Shown: positions 48,700 to 57,989, counted from the first letter of the stretch. The stretch: 64,000 bases of DNA from Lachnospiraceae bacterium (GCA_029099805.1 JAQXOR010000127.1:17849-81848), one strand, 5' to 3'. Made by a program: numbers and translations. Notes: generated by a model not told the origin, from the sequence alone.

Positions 48700-50193
48700 T
48701 TACGAAAACATTCGTAGGCCCTGCTCAATCGCGACAATCAGCGGATGCGAAGCAAGACCAAGAATAAAGTTGATTGCAATAAAGCATACCATACCGATAG
48801 AAAACGTAACTCCCGGACGGAACGACGCATCCCGGTAATGCTCATTTCTCGGCGTATAAATTGAAATTACCGCACGTACAAAATAAAGTGCATTTAATAT
48901 CGTACTGACCGCCAAAATAATAACAGCCACTACCATTTTTATCGACACGGTTTCAAGCGCTGCCGATGTCAAATACAGCTTTGAAATAAATCCGGCAAAC
49001 AACGGTACACCTACCATGGAAAATGCACCTACCGAAAATGCAACACCTGCAATCTTATTCCGGAACCCGGAGCCTTTTAAATCCGAGAAATCCTTCTTAT
49101 TACCGGATACCTCAGAAAGTCCGCGACACGCCACAAACAGCATGGATTTTGTTGCTGCATGGGATAAAATGTGAAACACTGCCGCAACCATTCCGAGCTC
49201 TGTCCCGAAGCCAAGTCCCATGTAAATATATCCAATCTGTGCTACAGAGGAAAATGCAATCATCCGGCGCATATCATGCTCTTTTATCGCACTGATGGAG
49301 CCGAACAGCATGCCGGCCACACCAAGTACAAAAAATACATTAGTAATCTTACTGTCCCAGAATACGGTTGTTCCGATCACACGGTACATAATCTTAATCA
49401 AAAGGAAAATATACGCCTTTGATACCAGACTTGACAAAATAGCCGCCGAAGATGCCGTAGAATATCCGTAAGCATCCGCGAGCCATGCATGGAACGGAAA
49501 CAGGGCACTTTTTATTGCAATACCGACGCTAATCAGACCGATAATCACCGTAAGCGGAACCGTATACTCTCCGTTCGCCGCAAGTACGGCGATAGACTCC
49601 TGAATATTACTCATCAAAAGATGACCGGTTAAATCATACTGAAGTGTGATACCGATTAATAAAAGACCCGAACCAAGCAGACTCATAATCATATATTTGG
49701 TAGCTGCAAGCATTGAATGCCCGTTACTCCGGATCATAATTAAGCCGCCCGCCGAAATAGTATTGATTTCCACAAATACATATGCGGTAAATAAATCATT
49801 GGTATATACCAAAGCAAGAAGAGAACTCAGCAGCAGGTTAATCAGAACAAAATAAAGATTCTGTTTCGGTTCCTCGATATCAACCTTTAAATACTTTTCT
49901 CCTCCGAGCAAGGCCAACAGCATGATTACCGAGAAAAAGGATGCCATTACCCCTTCCAGCACACCGGCCCGGATTTCATTTCCGAACGGTGCCGGAAAAT
50001 GTCCCATCATATAAGTAAACGAAGTACCCGTCCGAATGGTATAAAGCAGTACAAGTAACGAACATATACAGCTTAACGATACCAGAATAATTGATACTGC
50101 CTTGGCAGCCTTCGGCTTTAACACAGACGAAACCACACCGGAGGCCAGAGCCAGTACGATACAGAAAAACGGAAGATTACACACAAAATCCAT
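48700..50193 (-). CDS. MrpD/MnhD-like antiporter subunit
   Basis: VYTNDLFTAYVFVEINTISAGGLIMIRS, GIAIKSALFPFHAWLADAYGYSTASSAAILSSLVSK; directly follows an MrpC-like gene. Confidence 0.9.
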   Translation of the reverse strand: MDFVCNLPFFCIVLALASGVVSSVLKPKAAKAVSIILVSLSCICSLLVLLYTIRTGTSFTYMMGHFPAPFGNEIRAGVLEGVMASFFSVIMLLALLGGEKYLKVDIEEPKQNLYFVLINLLLSSLLALVYTNDLFTAYVFVEINTISAGGLIMIRSNGHSMLAATKYMIMSLLGSGLLLIGITLQYDLTGHLLMSNIQESIAVLAANGEYTVPLTVIIGLISVGIAIKSALFPFHAWLADAYGYSTASSAAILSSLVSKAYIFLLIKIMYRVIGTTVFWDSKITNVFFVLGVAGMLFGSISAIKEHDMRRMIAFSSVAQIGYIYMGLGFGTELGMVAAVFHILSHAATKSMLFVACRGLSEVSGNKKDFSDLKGSGFRNKIAGVAFSVGAFSMVGVPLFAGFISKLYLTSAALETVSIKMVVAVIILAVSTILNALYFVRAVISIYTPRNEHYRDASFRPGVTFSIGMVCFIAINFILGLASHPLIVAIEQGLRMFS

Positions 50194-50564
50194 TACTTTT
50201 CCCCCTTTACCAACCGTGTAATTTCATCAATATCAAGCGTATGATATCTCCTGTATAAGCGAATGGTAAGCGACAGCATTACTGCGGTAACACTGACAGA
50301 AACCACAATACCCGTTAACACGAGACCGGTAGGGATAGGATTAATATAGGTTTCCGGCTCCGGAACCGTTCCTGTTACAATCGGCACCTTCCGCCCGAAT
50401 ATGTAGCCCTTTGCCGCTAAAAACAAATAAATTGCTGTGTCCATGATATTTAGCCCAAGGATTTTTTTAATCATGTTACGATTGAGCAACAATGTCGTAA
50501 ATCCGATTCCGAACAAAATCACCGATACTGCTTCGTAATAATTTGCAAATAAATTTCTTAACAT
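50193..50564 (-). CDS. mrpC: MrpC/MnhC (NuoK-like) antiporter subunit
   Basis: MLRNLFANYYEAVSVILFGIGFTTLLLNRNMIKKILGLNIMDTAIYLFLA...DPIPTGLVLTGIVV-like INPIPTGLVLTGIVVSVSVTAVML. Start set at ATG 50564. Confidence 0.9.
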   Translation of the reverse strand: MLRNLFANYYEAVSVILFGIGFTTLLLNRNMIKKILGLNIMDTAIYLFLAAKGYIFGRKVPIVTGTVPEPETYINPIPTGLVLTGIVVSVSVTAVMLSLTIRLYRRYHTLDIDEITRLVKGEK

Positions 50565-50565
50565 C

Positions 50566-51609
50566 TTACATTCCTCCTTTGCGGAACAACGTATAGAAAT
50601 GATACATCGTGCAGGCAACCACTAAGCCCACGCAAATATTAAGCGGTAAAATCAATCCGGAAGAAAGAATATGGCCCGGCGTCCCCTTAGGGATTCCGCT
50701 TTCCAGATGATTGGCACCGGTAAAGAAGGAATATCCCTTTGCCAATGCATAGAACAACAACGGAACAACCGAAATTACCGCATAGTTTTTCCGGTTCAAA
50801 ATCTTCGTTGCTTCCTTAAACCCGAATGCATTTACATATAAAATCAGACCCGCGCCGATAATCGCACCCCCGGAAAATCCGCCGCCCGGTGACAAATGAC
50901 CGTTTAAAATCACATAGATTCCGTACATAATAATAATCGGTACCAGGATTTTTGCGGAAAGCTGTAATATTTTGTCGTTTTTCGGTTCATACAGCCGGTC
51001 ATTTTCCTCTGCAGCACGCTTCTTATCCGTAGGCTTTCCGTCCTTTGTAAGCTCAAGACGGAGCAAAATCATAACACAAACTGCCGCTACAAATAATACA
51101 TGCGACTCACCTAATGTATCAAACGCACGATAATCCAAAATCATACCGGCCACAATATTTGTTGCTCCGGTCTCTTCCAGACCCATTTCGTTATACTTTC
51201 TGACAACCTCGTTATTATTCGGATTATCCGGTTGTCCAAACTCCGGCAGATACGAAACCGTCACTAAAAGAGTCACTATAATTATCAGACAAAGCAATAC
51301 CGCCATGATTGCATATAACCGGCCAAATATTTTTACTCCGTGCTCCTTCGGCCAGTTTCTGTATTTTTCCAACAGCGCCATTGCCTCTTTTTCATGCTCT
51401 GTCTCCAGACGACGCTTTCTATCCTCTCTGTCCTCTTTTTCCTGCTGCTCGAAAGAAAGCTCTGCCTCTGTATCTGCTGCCTGCTGGGACTGTGCATCAT
51501 TTTCCCTCATTTCCTCTGCACGTCGTTCCGCATCCGCCAGGGACTCCCCGTCTACAAAACGAACCAGACGACGCCATGCTGATTGTTCATAATCACTCCT
51601 CGGTTTCAT
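50566..51609 (-). CDS. Fusion of MbhE-like segment and MnhB/MrpB domain
   Basis: EETGATNIVAGMILDYRAFDTLGESHVLFVAAV (MbhE-like) then YGIYVILNGHLSPGGGFSGGAIIGAGLILYVNAFG (MnhB); charged N-terminal extension. Confidence 0.88.
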   Translation of the reverse strand: MKPRSDYEQSAWRRLVRFVDGESLADAERRAEEMRENDAQSQQAADTEAELSFEQQEKEDREDRKRRLETEHEKEAMALLEKYRNWPKEHGVKIFGRLYAIMAVLLCLIIIVTLLVTVSYLPEFGQPDNPNNNEVVRKYNEMGLEETGATNIVAGMILDYRAFDTLGESHVLFVAAVCVMILLRLELTKDGKPTDKKRAAEENDRLYEPKNDKILQLSAKILVPIIIMYGIYVILNGHLSPGGGFSGGAIIGAGLILYVNAFGFKEATKILNRKNYAVISVVPLLFYALAKGYSFFTGANHLESGIPKGTPGHILSSGLILPLNICVGLVVACTMYHFYTLFRKGGM

Positions 51610-51856
51610 CGTCCTCTTCTCCCTTCATTGCATGGATTTTCTTTAAAGTAATGTAGAACAGCACACTCGTAACACCGGCTCCGACCGCGGCTTCCGTAAT
51701 TGCCAGATCCGGAGATTCCAAAACCATCCAGATAATAGACATAATCACACTATATGCCATAAAAATAACAATAGAGGTCAGCAGATTTTTCGAAAGTGCA
51801 ACAGAAACCGCACAAACCACCAAAAATGATAATAGAATAATTTCCATGATTTCCAT
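51593..51856 (-). CDS. MbhD-like DUF4040 subunit
   Basis: LSKNLLTSIVIFMAYSVIMSIIWMVLESPDLAITEAAVGAGVTSVLFYITLKKI. Confidence 0.88.
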   Translation of the reverse strand: MEIMEIILLSFLVVCAVSVALSKNLLTSIVIFMAYSVIMSIIWMVLESPDLAITEAAVGAGVTSVLFYITLKKIHAMKGEEDDETEE

Positions 51857-52173
51857 CAGTCACGCACCTCGCATTCCTCAGACAAATGCTTGTCCGTAGT
51901 TACCTCCAGCCGCGCAATCAGATGACTGGATACCGGACTTGCAACCCAAACCATCAGCACAATTAACAATACTTTTACTGTTGCAAAAGTAAAGCCGTAC
52001 GCTATCGCAATTCCGATCATCGCAATAAACAACGCAAAGGAATCACAGATAGCAGCCGCATGCATCCGGTTCAGAATGAATCGGAATTTAAACACACCAG
52101 CCACAGAAATCACTGCCATACACAGAGAAGCCACCAAAAACAACGCCACTACCGCAAATCTTACTATTTCCAT
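51856..52173 (-). CDS. mrpG: MrpG/MnhG antiporter subunit
   Basis: ISVAGVFKFRFILNRMHAAAICDSFALFIAMIGIAIAYG...VWVASPVSSHLIARLEV. Start at ATG 52173 overlapping the upstream stop. Confidence 0.9.
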   Translation of the reverse strand: MEIVRFAVVALFLVASLCMAVISVAGVFKFRFILNRMHAAAICDSFALFIAMIGIAIAYGFTFATVKVLLIVLMVWVASPVSSHLIARLEVTTDKHLSEECEVRD

Positions 52174-52517
52174 TATTTTGTTTCCTCCTTCTTCTCCGGT
52201 TCTTTCTGCTCCTGTTCCTTCTTTTTCAATTCCGCAGCCTCCGCTTCCCAATGCACTCCCATATACACCTTGGTTAACACGACTACCGCAAGAAAGCTCA
52301 ACATTGCATAAATTAAATCAATATCCAAAAGAAAGCTTTCCTTTAAATATAATGACATGATTGCAATAATAATCATGGCCAGAGAGCCAATCATATTTAT
52401 CGCAAGAATACGGTCTGTCGTTCTCGGCCCCATAATGGCACGAATCAAGCAACAAAAAATACAAAGTGCAAAACAAATCATGATACCGATATATAGTACC
52501 GAATATGCCGTTTCCAT
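52173..52517 (-). CDS. mrpF: MrpF/MnhF antiporter subunit
   Basis: CCLIRAIMGPRTTDRILAINMIGSLAMIIIAIMSLYLKESFLLDIDLIYAMLSFLAVVVLTKVY. Confidence 0.92.
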   Translation of the reverse strand: METAYSVLYIGIMICFALCIFCCLIRAIMGPRTTDRILAINMIGSLAMIIIAIMSLYLKESFLLDIDLIYAMLSFLAVVVLTKVYMGVHWEAEAAELKKKEQEQKEPEKKEETK

Positions 52518-52532
52518 ATGTAGTATGCCTCC

Positions 52533-53003
52533 TTACCTTCCTGCCGTCTTTTCCATACGTCTTAACAACCGGACAAAATCAGAATCTGCAAGTCCCTCCG
52601 CCATCTCCTTATCCAGACAATGAACCTTGAATTCATCCTCCGTAAGCTCAACCGTAATAGTCCCCGGAGTCATTGTAATAGAATTGGCAAGGACTGTTTT
52701 TGCCAGATTCGATTTTAAATCGGTACGGAATGTTACAAGCACCGGCTCCACCTCGTACTTCGGTGAAACAATCAGAGGAATCATCACACAGTTCGCCTTA
52801 ACGATTTCTTTTACAAGCACAAAAAAGTAGCCGATGCCCTGCGGCAGAAGACGCAAAGCAAGCAGCTCTTGTTTTGGACGATACTTTAAAAATTTCCAAC
52901 AGAATAAATATACGGCAGAAGACAAGCCAATGCCGAACAATACAATTTCCGGTGTAACCTTTCCGTTAAACACCAACCAAAGTGCAAATAAAAGTAACAG
53001 CAT
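52533..53003 (-). CDS. mrpE: MrpE/MnhE antiporter subunit
   Basis: LARLLPQGIGYFFVLVKEIVKANCVMIPLIVSPKYEVEPVLVTFRTDLKSNLAKTVLANSITMTPGTITVEL-like region. Confidence 0.92.
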   Translation of the reverse strand: MLLLLFALWLVFNGKVTPEIVLFGIGLSSAVYLFCWKFLKYRPKQELLALRLLPQGIGYFFVLVKEIVKANCVMIPLIVSPKYEVEPVLVTFRTDLKSNLAKTVLANSITMTPGTITVELTEDEFKVHCLDKEMAEGLADSDFVRLLRRMEKTAGR

Positions 53004-53055
53004 AATATCACCTCTCGGATTCTTTTTCCACCCGGTCAAGACCAAAGTCCAACTT

Positions 53056-53084
53056 ATATTAGCACTTTGTCCCTATGCTGTCAA
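53056..53084 (-). promoter_or_regulatory. Housekeeping promoter TTGACA-17-TAATAT for the Mrp-like operon
   Basis: Minus strand -35 53084-53079, -10 53061-53056; about 50 nt upstream of mrpE. Confidence 0.75.
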
Positions 53085-53145
53085 GTAAAAGTCAGGCACA
53101 TAAAAAAACTTTCCCTCTCTCCTTTCTTTACCCGGTGTTCCGATT

Positions 53146-53940
53146 CTATTTCTCTTTCTTTCGTTCCGACAGATACGCTTTCATCCCTTTTAACGCATTT
53201 TTTTCCAGACGCGAGACCTGTGCCTGTGAAATATGAATTTCCTCTGCCACTTCCATCTGCGTTTTTCCTTGAAAAAAACGTAAATCAATAATCAGGCGTT
53301 CCCGTTCCGGCAGCCGTCCCATCGCATCCTTTAACGATATCTCTTCTATCCATACATCCTCCCTGTTCTTTTTATCACATACCTGATCCATGATATAGAG
53401 CGCATCGCCCCCTTCTTTATATACAGGCTCATATAAGGAAACCGGTGTCTGAATTGCATCAAATGCCTCATTGATTTCTTCCGGCGTAAGACCGGTTCTT
53501 TGAGAAATCTCAAGAATAGAGGGATCCCGGTTCAGCTCCCTCGTCAATGTCTCCTTGGCATAAATCGCCTTATATGCGGCATCCCGCAGGGAACGGCTGA
53601 CACGAATTGAGTTATTATCCCTGAGATACCGTCTGATTTCTCCGATAATCATCGGAACAGCATAGGTAGAAAACTTTACGCCCTGAGTCACATCAAAGTT
53701 ATCAATTGCCTTCATCAAACCAATACATCCAATCTGAAATAAATCGTCCACATTTTCATTGTTACCGGAAAATCTTTGAATGATACTGAGTACTAATCTC
53801 AGATTTCCTCTGATATATTGCTCTCTTGCCATTGCATCCCCCTGCTTGATCCGGACAAATAATTCATCCTTTTCCTCATTGCTTAACAGCGGAAGCTTGG
53901 CAGTATTTACGCCACAGATTTCAACTTTATAAAGCGCCAT
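53146..53940 (-). CDS. sigG: Sporulation sigma factor sigma-G
   Basis: MALYKVEICGVNTAKLPLLSNEEKDELFVRIKQGDAMAREQYIRGNLRLVLSIIQRF; downstream of sigE. Start at ATG 53940 rather than the track's 53985. Confidence 0.95.
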   Translation of the reverse strand: MALYKVEICGVNTAKLPLLSNEEKDELFVRIKQGDAMAREQYIRGNLRLVLSIIQRFSGNNENVDDLFQIGCIGLMKAIDNFDVTQGVKFSTYAVPMIIGEIRRYLRDNNSIRVSRSLRDAAYKAIYAKETLTRELNRDPSILEISQRTGLTPEEINEAFDAIQTPVSLYEPVYKEGGDALYIMDQVCDKKNREDVWIEEISLKDAMGRLPERERLIIDLRFFQGKTQMEVAEEIHISQAQVSRLEKNALKGMKAYLSERKKEK

Positions 53941-54017
53941 GACACATCCCTCCTGTACTAACAGTCCATGAGGAAAATTTCTCATTCACTGTTAGTATTA
54001 GGATGTGCCATGGCGCT
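53933..54017 (-). promoter_or_regulatory. Long leader hairpin enclosing the sigG SD and start codon
   Basis: Minus strand AGCGCCATGGCACATCC (17 nt) pairs with GGATGTGTCATGGCGCT with a single G-U; TACTAACAGT pairs with ACTGTTAGTA; SD AGGAGG and ATG lie in the 3' half. Confidence 0.9.
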
Positions 54018-54050
54018 ATTCTTTATACTAAGACCTTTTGTCAACTTCTG

Positions 54051-54788
54051 TCAGGCAATCAACATTTCTTTTCGTAACCGTTTCATAATTTTTTTCTCCA
54101 GCCTGGAAATATAGGATTGGGAAATACCAAGTAAATCCGCCACCTCCTTCTGGGTATGTTCATTTCCGTCCCCGTTTTCCAATCCATACCTGAGGTTAAT
54201 GATAAGCCGTTCCCGGTCGCTTAAACAAGAAAGAGCCTGAAACAGGGCAGTTCGGTCTGCCTCCTCTTCTAATCCGCGATACACCTCATTCTCGTCAGTA
54301 CCCAGAATATCCGATAACAGCAGTTCGTTCCCGTCCCAGTCTACATTCAGCGGCTCATCTATGGATACCTCCAGCTTCTGCCTGCTGTTTCGCCGTAAAT
54401 ACATTAGGATTTCATTTTCAATACATCTGGATGCGTAAGTTGCAAGCTTGATATTCTTATCCGGATTAAACGTATTTATAGCCTTAATCAATCCGATTGT
54501 CCCGATTGATATCAAGTCTTCTACCCCTACCCCGGTATTATCAAACTTTTTTGCAATATAGACAACCAGACGCAAATTATGCTCCACCAGTTCAGATCGT
54601 ACAGAACCCTCTTCGTCACTTGCCAAAGCGGCAATCATCACCGCCTCTTCTTCCGGCGAATACGGGGGCGGCAGTACCTCTGTTCCGCCAATATAATGAA
54701 TTTCCCCATACTTTCCCAGCAAAAGCGCCGTTAAATTCGGAATCATTCGAAACTGAAACCGATTTGGTATAGAAACTTTAAATAACAT
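54051..54788 (-). CDS. sigE: Sporulation sigma factor sigma-E
   Basis: [27 protein letters not shown]...[71 protein letters not shown]. Confidence 0.97.
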   Translation of the reverse strand: MLFKVSIPNRFQFRMIPNLTALLLGKYGEIHYIGGTEVLPPPYSPEEEAVMIAALASDEEGSVRSELVEHNLRLVVYIAKKFDNTGVGVEDLISIGTIGLIKAINTFNPDKNIKLATYASRCIENEILMYLRRNSRQKLEVSIDEPLNVDWDGNELLLSDILGTDENEVYRGLEEEADRTALFQALSCLSDRERLIINLRYGLENGDGNEHTQKEVADLLGISQSYISRLEKKIMKRLRKEMLIA

Positions 54789-55614
54789 CTCTCTCTCCTT
54801 CCTGTGTATCTCTTACACAAACCATTGTCAACACCTCCGGCTGCAATATCATCTGATACGTACAGCCTTGAAACAACCTATGCTCTGCTGCTACTGCCGC
54901 AACCTCTCCGGCCACGGTTCCTTCCTTCTCAACAGGAATTACACAGTGCAGCCTGACACCATGCAAAATACCTTTTCCTCCCACCCCTTTATACGGTAAA
55001 AAAACAAGCTTTTGCGGCATCATACGCTCTGCTGTTTTTATCCATTCCTTCAGATAATCCTCATCTACAAGTACAACCGGTATATGACAGCCGTATAATC
55101 TCAGACGATTTCCTGTATCCAGAAAAGCTGTTAACCATTGTTCCTCTTCGTTCTGACAGAGCCTGACCTCATAGAGCAGCTTCTGTGTCTGTTTCTCCCG
55201 GAAAGCCGATGATAATCCCGCAATTAAGAACGGAAGCAGAACTGTTCCAAGGAAACAAAACAGTCCGATATTTTTTATCGGTACTATCTGAAAAAAACCT
55301 GCCAGTAATACTGTAACTCCGAACAACAGAAGCGTATTTCTGACAATCCTTTTTCTTCCGTAAGCAATCCACGCCCCCATTACAAGCTCAAGTACAGCAG
55401 CTCCGAAAAAAAGAAGCGATGCTTTCTCTGTTTCTGCACCTGCAAAAAACAAATAAACTGCATCCGGTACGGCGCAGCAAAAAGCTGCCGCCGCAATTCT
55501 CCCTCTTTTTGTTTTCCCGTTTCTCAGCTTTATCATTGTCCCAACAAGATACATACACAACAAGTGCATCCAGAAATTGGCTGCTATGTAGCTGTCCAGA
55601 TAAATCTTTACCGT
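54778..55614 (-). CDS. spoIIGA: Sigma-E processing peptidase SpoIIGA
   Basis: [28 protein letters not shown]; aspartic protease motif FLDTGNRLR; adjacent to sigE. Start set at an inferred non-canonical codon (see findings); the track ORF begins at 55638. Confidence 0.9.
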   Translation of the reverse strand, partial: TVKIYLDSYIAANFWMHLLCMYLVGTMIKLRNGKTKRGRIAAAAFCCAVPDAVYLFFAGAETEKASLLFFGAAVLELVMGAWIAYGRKRIVRNTLLLFGVTVLLAGFFQIVPIKNIGLFCFLGTVLLPFLIAGLSSAFREKQTQKLLYEVRLCQNEEEQWLTAFLDTGNRLRLYGCHIPVVLVDEDYLKEWIKTAERMMPQKLVFLPYKGVGGKGILHGVRLHCVIPVEKEGTVAGEVAAVAAEHRLFQGCTYQMILQPEVLTMVCVRDTQEGERDVI

Positions 55615-55642
55615 GTTCCACCTCCTTTGACTTTCCATTTAT

Positions 55643-55675
55643 AGTATACATTCTGCAATTTACATTTTTTGTAAA
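55643..55675 (-). promoter_or_regulatory. Candidate spoIIGA promoter with extended spacer (TTTACA-21-TATACT)
   Basis: Minus strand TTTACA (55675-55670), 21-nt spacer, TATACT (55648-55643); 0A-box-like TGTTGAA at 55725-55719. Confidence 0.45.
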
Positions 55676-55760
55676 AACATGTAATATATACGGAATCTTA
55701 CCGCAAAACAAGCTCTTCTTCAACAAAATACGAGTATAGGACGCAATTTTCTATAAAGAA

Positions 55761-55791
55761 AAAGGGGCTGCGCATTCTGCGCAGCCCCTTT
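55761..55791 (-). terminator. Intrinsic terminator downstream of ftsZ
   Basis: Minus strand AAAGGGGCTGCGCAGAATGCGCAGCCCCTTTTTC. Confidence 0.92.
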
Positions 55792-55810
55792 CTTATAAGA
55801 CCTCACTCGG

Positions 55811-57103
55811 TTACTTCTTCTTTGCTGAATAGTTCTGGATAAATGGCGGAATCTTTATTTTATCCTCACCATTGTCGGAAGCGGCATTATCCTGCTTTCC
55901 GAACATAGGATTCGTGGAACGGCTCGTATACGGAGCAGTACCCGCCGGTTTATATTCCGAAGCGGACGGTTTTTGCCGTACAGCATTCGGATCAAAGGTA
56001 TAATCAAACTGATCCATGGCACCACGTTCTGTCTTTGCAGTCGTACCGGTATTATTGGAAGCAGAAAAGCTGCTCCTGCTTAAAAATCCCGGAAGCGAAA
56101 CTCCCGGCGTCTTCCCTGCAAACTGATTGACACTTCTTGGCATCCCGGTTCCGCTTTCCTGAAGTCCGGTCGCAATAACGGTAATAACCGCCTGGTCCTG
56201 CATTGTCTCATCATACATTGCACCGAAAATAATATTGGCATTCTCTCCGGCAAGTAACTGTACCTCCGTCGCAGCCTCATTTACTTCAATCAGACTCACA
56301 TCACCGGATACATTTAAAATAACATGGCTTGCGCCCTGAATCTTCGTTTCCAGAAGCGGACTGGATACAGCCTTATGGACTGCATCAAGACACTTCTGCT
56401 CACCGGTACCCACACCGATACCGATATGCGCAACTCCTTTGTCCTGCATTACGGTCTGTACATCCGCAAAGTCAAGGTTAATCAATGCAGGGAGATTAAT
56501 CAAGTCGGTAATCCCCTGTACGCCCTGCTGTAAGACCTCATCAGCCTTCTTTAATGCCTCAGGCATAGAAGTACGACGGTCTACAATCTCAAGCAGCTTA
56601 TCATTCGGAACAACAATCAGAGAATCTACATTCTGCTTTAATTTCTCAATACCGGAAATTGCATTTGCCATACGTACTTTATGTTCAAACGTAAACGGCT
56701 TGGTTACAATACCAACCGTCAAGATACCCATCCCTTTTGCAATACCTGCAACAACCGGAGCTGCACCGGTACCGGTACCGCCTCCCATACCGCAGGTAAC
56801 AAACACCATATCCGAACCCTTGATAATCTGTGTCAATTCCTCTATATTCTCTTCGGCAGCCTTTTCCCCGATTTCAGGTTTTGCGCCCGCGCCAAGTCCC
56901 TTTGTTAATTTCTCACCAATCTGTATGCACTGGGATGCTTTACAATTCTTCAAATGCTGCTTGTCCGTATTTACACAGACAAACTCTACACCGCCAATCC
57001 CCTCTTCAATCATTCTGTTTACGGCATTATTACCCGCACCGCCAACTCCGATAACAAGAATCTTTGCGGCCACGTCCGTAGTATTGTTCATAATTTCAAG
57101 CAC
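55811..57103 (-). CDS. ftsZ: Cell division protein FtsZ
   Basis: [58 protein letters not shown] start. Confidence 0.98.
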   Translation of the reverse strand: MLEIMNNTTDVAAKILVIGVGGAGNNAVNRMIEEGIGGVEFVCVNTDKQHLKNCKASQCIQIGEKLTKGLGAGAKPEIGEKAAEENIEELTQIIKGSDMVFVTCGMGGGTGTGAAPVVAGIAKGMGILTVGIVTKPFTFEHKVRMANAISGIEKLKQNVDSLIVVPNDKLLEIVDRRTSMPEALKKADEVLQQGVQGITDLINLPALINLDFADVQTVMQDKGVAHIGIGVGTGEQKCLDAVHKAVSSPLLETKIQGASHVILNVSGDVSLIEVNEAATEVQLLAGENANIIFGAMYDETMQDQAVITVIATGLQESGTGMPRSVNQFAGKTPGVSLPGFLSRSSFSASNNTGTTAKTERGAMDQFDYTFDPNAVRQKPSASEYKPAGTAPYTSRSTNPMFGKQDNAASDNGEDKIKIPPFIQNYSAKKK

Positions 57104-57245
57104 GGTGACTCCTCCTTTATTCTGTCACAACGCTCCAGAAAACTAGATGTTGTGTGTGTCTTCCATAATAGACCCATCCTCTATACTATATAATATATTG
57201 AAAAAGTGAATTTAGCAAGCATTTTTTTTATATTTTCACTTTTTT

Positions 57246-57989
57246 TTATTCCTCTTTCGGTTTTGCAATGATATCGTCCGTTCCTCCCTGATATCCGGAA
57301 AGGTCAATATACAAATTCCTCTCCGAAACAGAAGGCAAAATATCTGCAAGCTTTTGTATCTGTAAATCATATACGGCACGTTTTCCAAGAGAAACACTGA
57401 TCGTCCCGACCTCCAGCTCAACTTCTCCTTTTCCGTTAAAGATGATACATTGTGCCGGTATTTCATACTCCCTTATGAGCTTTGTGATATTCAGAATCAC
57501 ATCATACAGCTCGTCCTTTTGAATCCGGAGTTTCTCATATAATACAATCCGGTCAAATTTCAGTCCTTTAATCAGAGGAACTCCGGAAAGCTGCTCTATG
57601 GAAGACTCCGTAACATAGCCATCCTTATCAAAGTACAGGTATTGCCCCATCACCTTGACACATCCCACAAGAATTTTTTCATAAACCTGTATCCGAATAC
57701 AGTTTTTTCCCTCTATCGATACATCATAGCTTTCGATATACGGAATCCTTTTCTCTCCGTTCCGGCGCTGTTCCATACGGAACAATAAGGTATTCTTCCT
57801 TGTGATATCTCCCGAGATTTTAGCAAGAAACTCTTCTTCGGTATAATATGTCAGGCCACTCACTGTAATACTTTCCGTCTGGTACGTTCGTCCGAAAAGA
57901 AGAAGTCCTCCGGCTGCAATTATCAAAATTGCTGTAAAACGAATCAGATACTTTATTCCACTGCGAAGCTCGGTTCTTTGACTGCTCAT
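57246..57989 (-). CDS. ftsQ: FtsQ/DivIB-type cell division protein
   Basis: Single N-terminal TM, POTRA-like region ITVSGLTYYTEEEFLAKISGDITRKNTLLFRM; between murA and ftsZ. Confidence 0.8.
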   Translation of the reverse strand: MSSQRTELRSGIKYLIRFTAILIIAAGGLLLFGRTYQTESITVSGLTYYTEEEFLAKISGDITRKNTLLFRMEQRRNGEKRIPYIESYDVSIEGKNCIRIQVYEKILVGCVKVMGQYLYFDKDGYVTESSIEQLSGVPLIKGLKFDRIVLYEKLRIQKDELYDVILNITKLIREYEIPAQCIIFNGKGEVELEVGTISVSLGKRAVYDLQIQKLADILPSVSERNLYIDLSGYQGGTDDIIAKPKEE

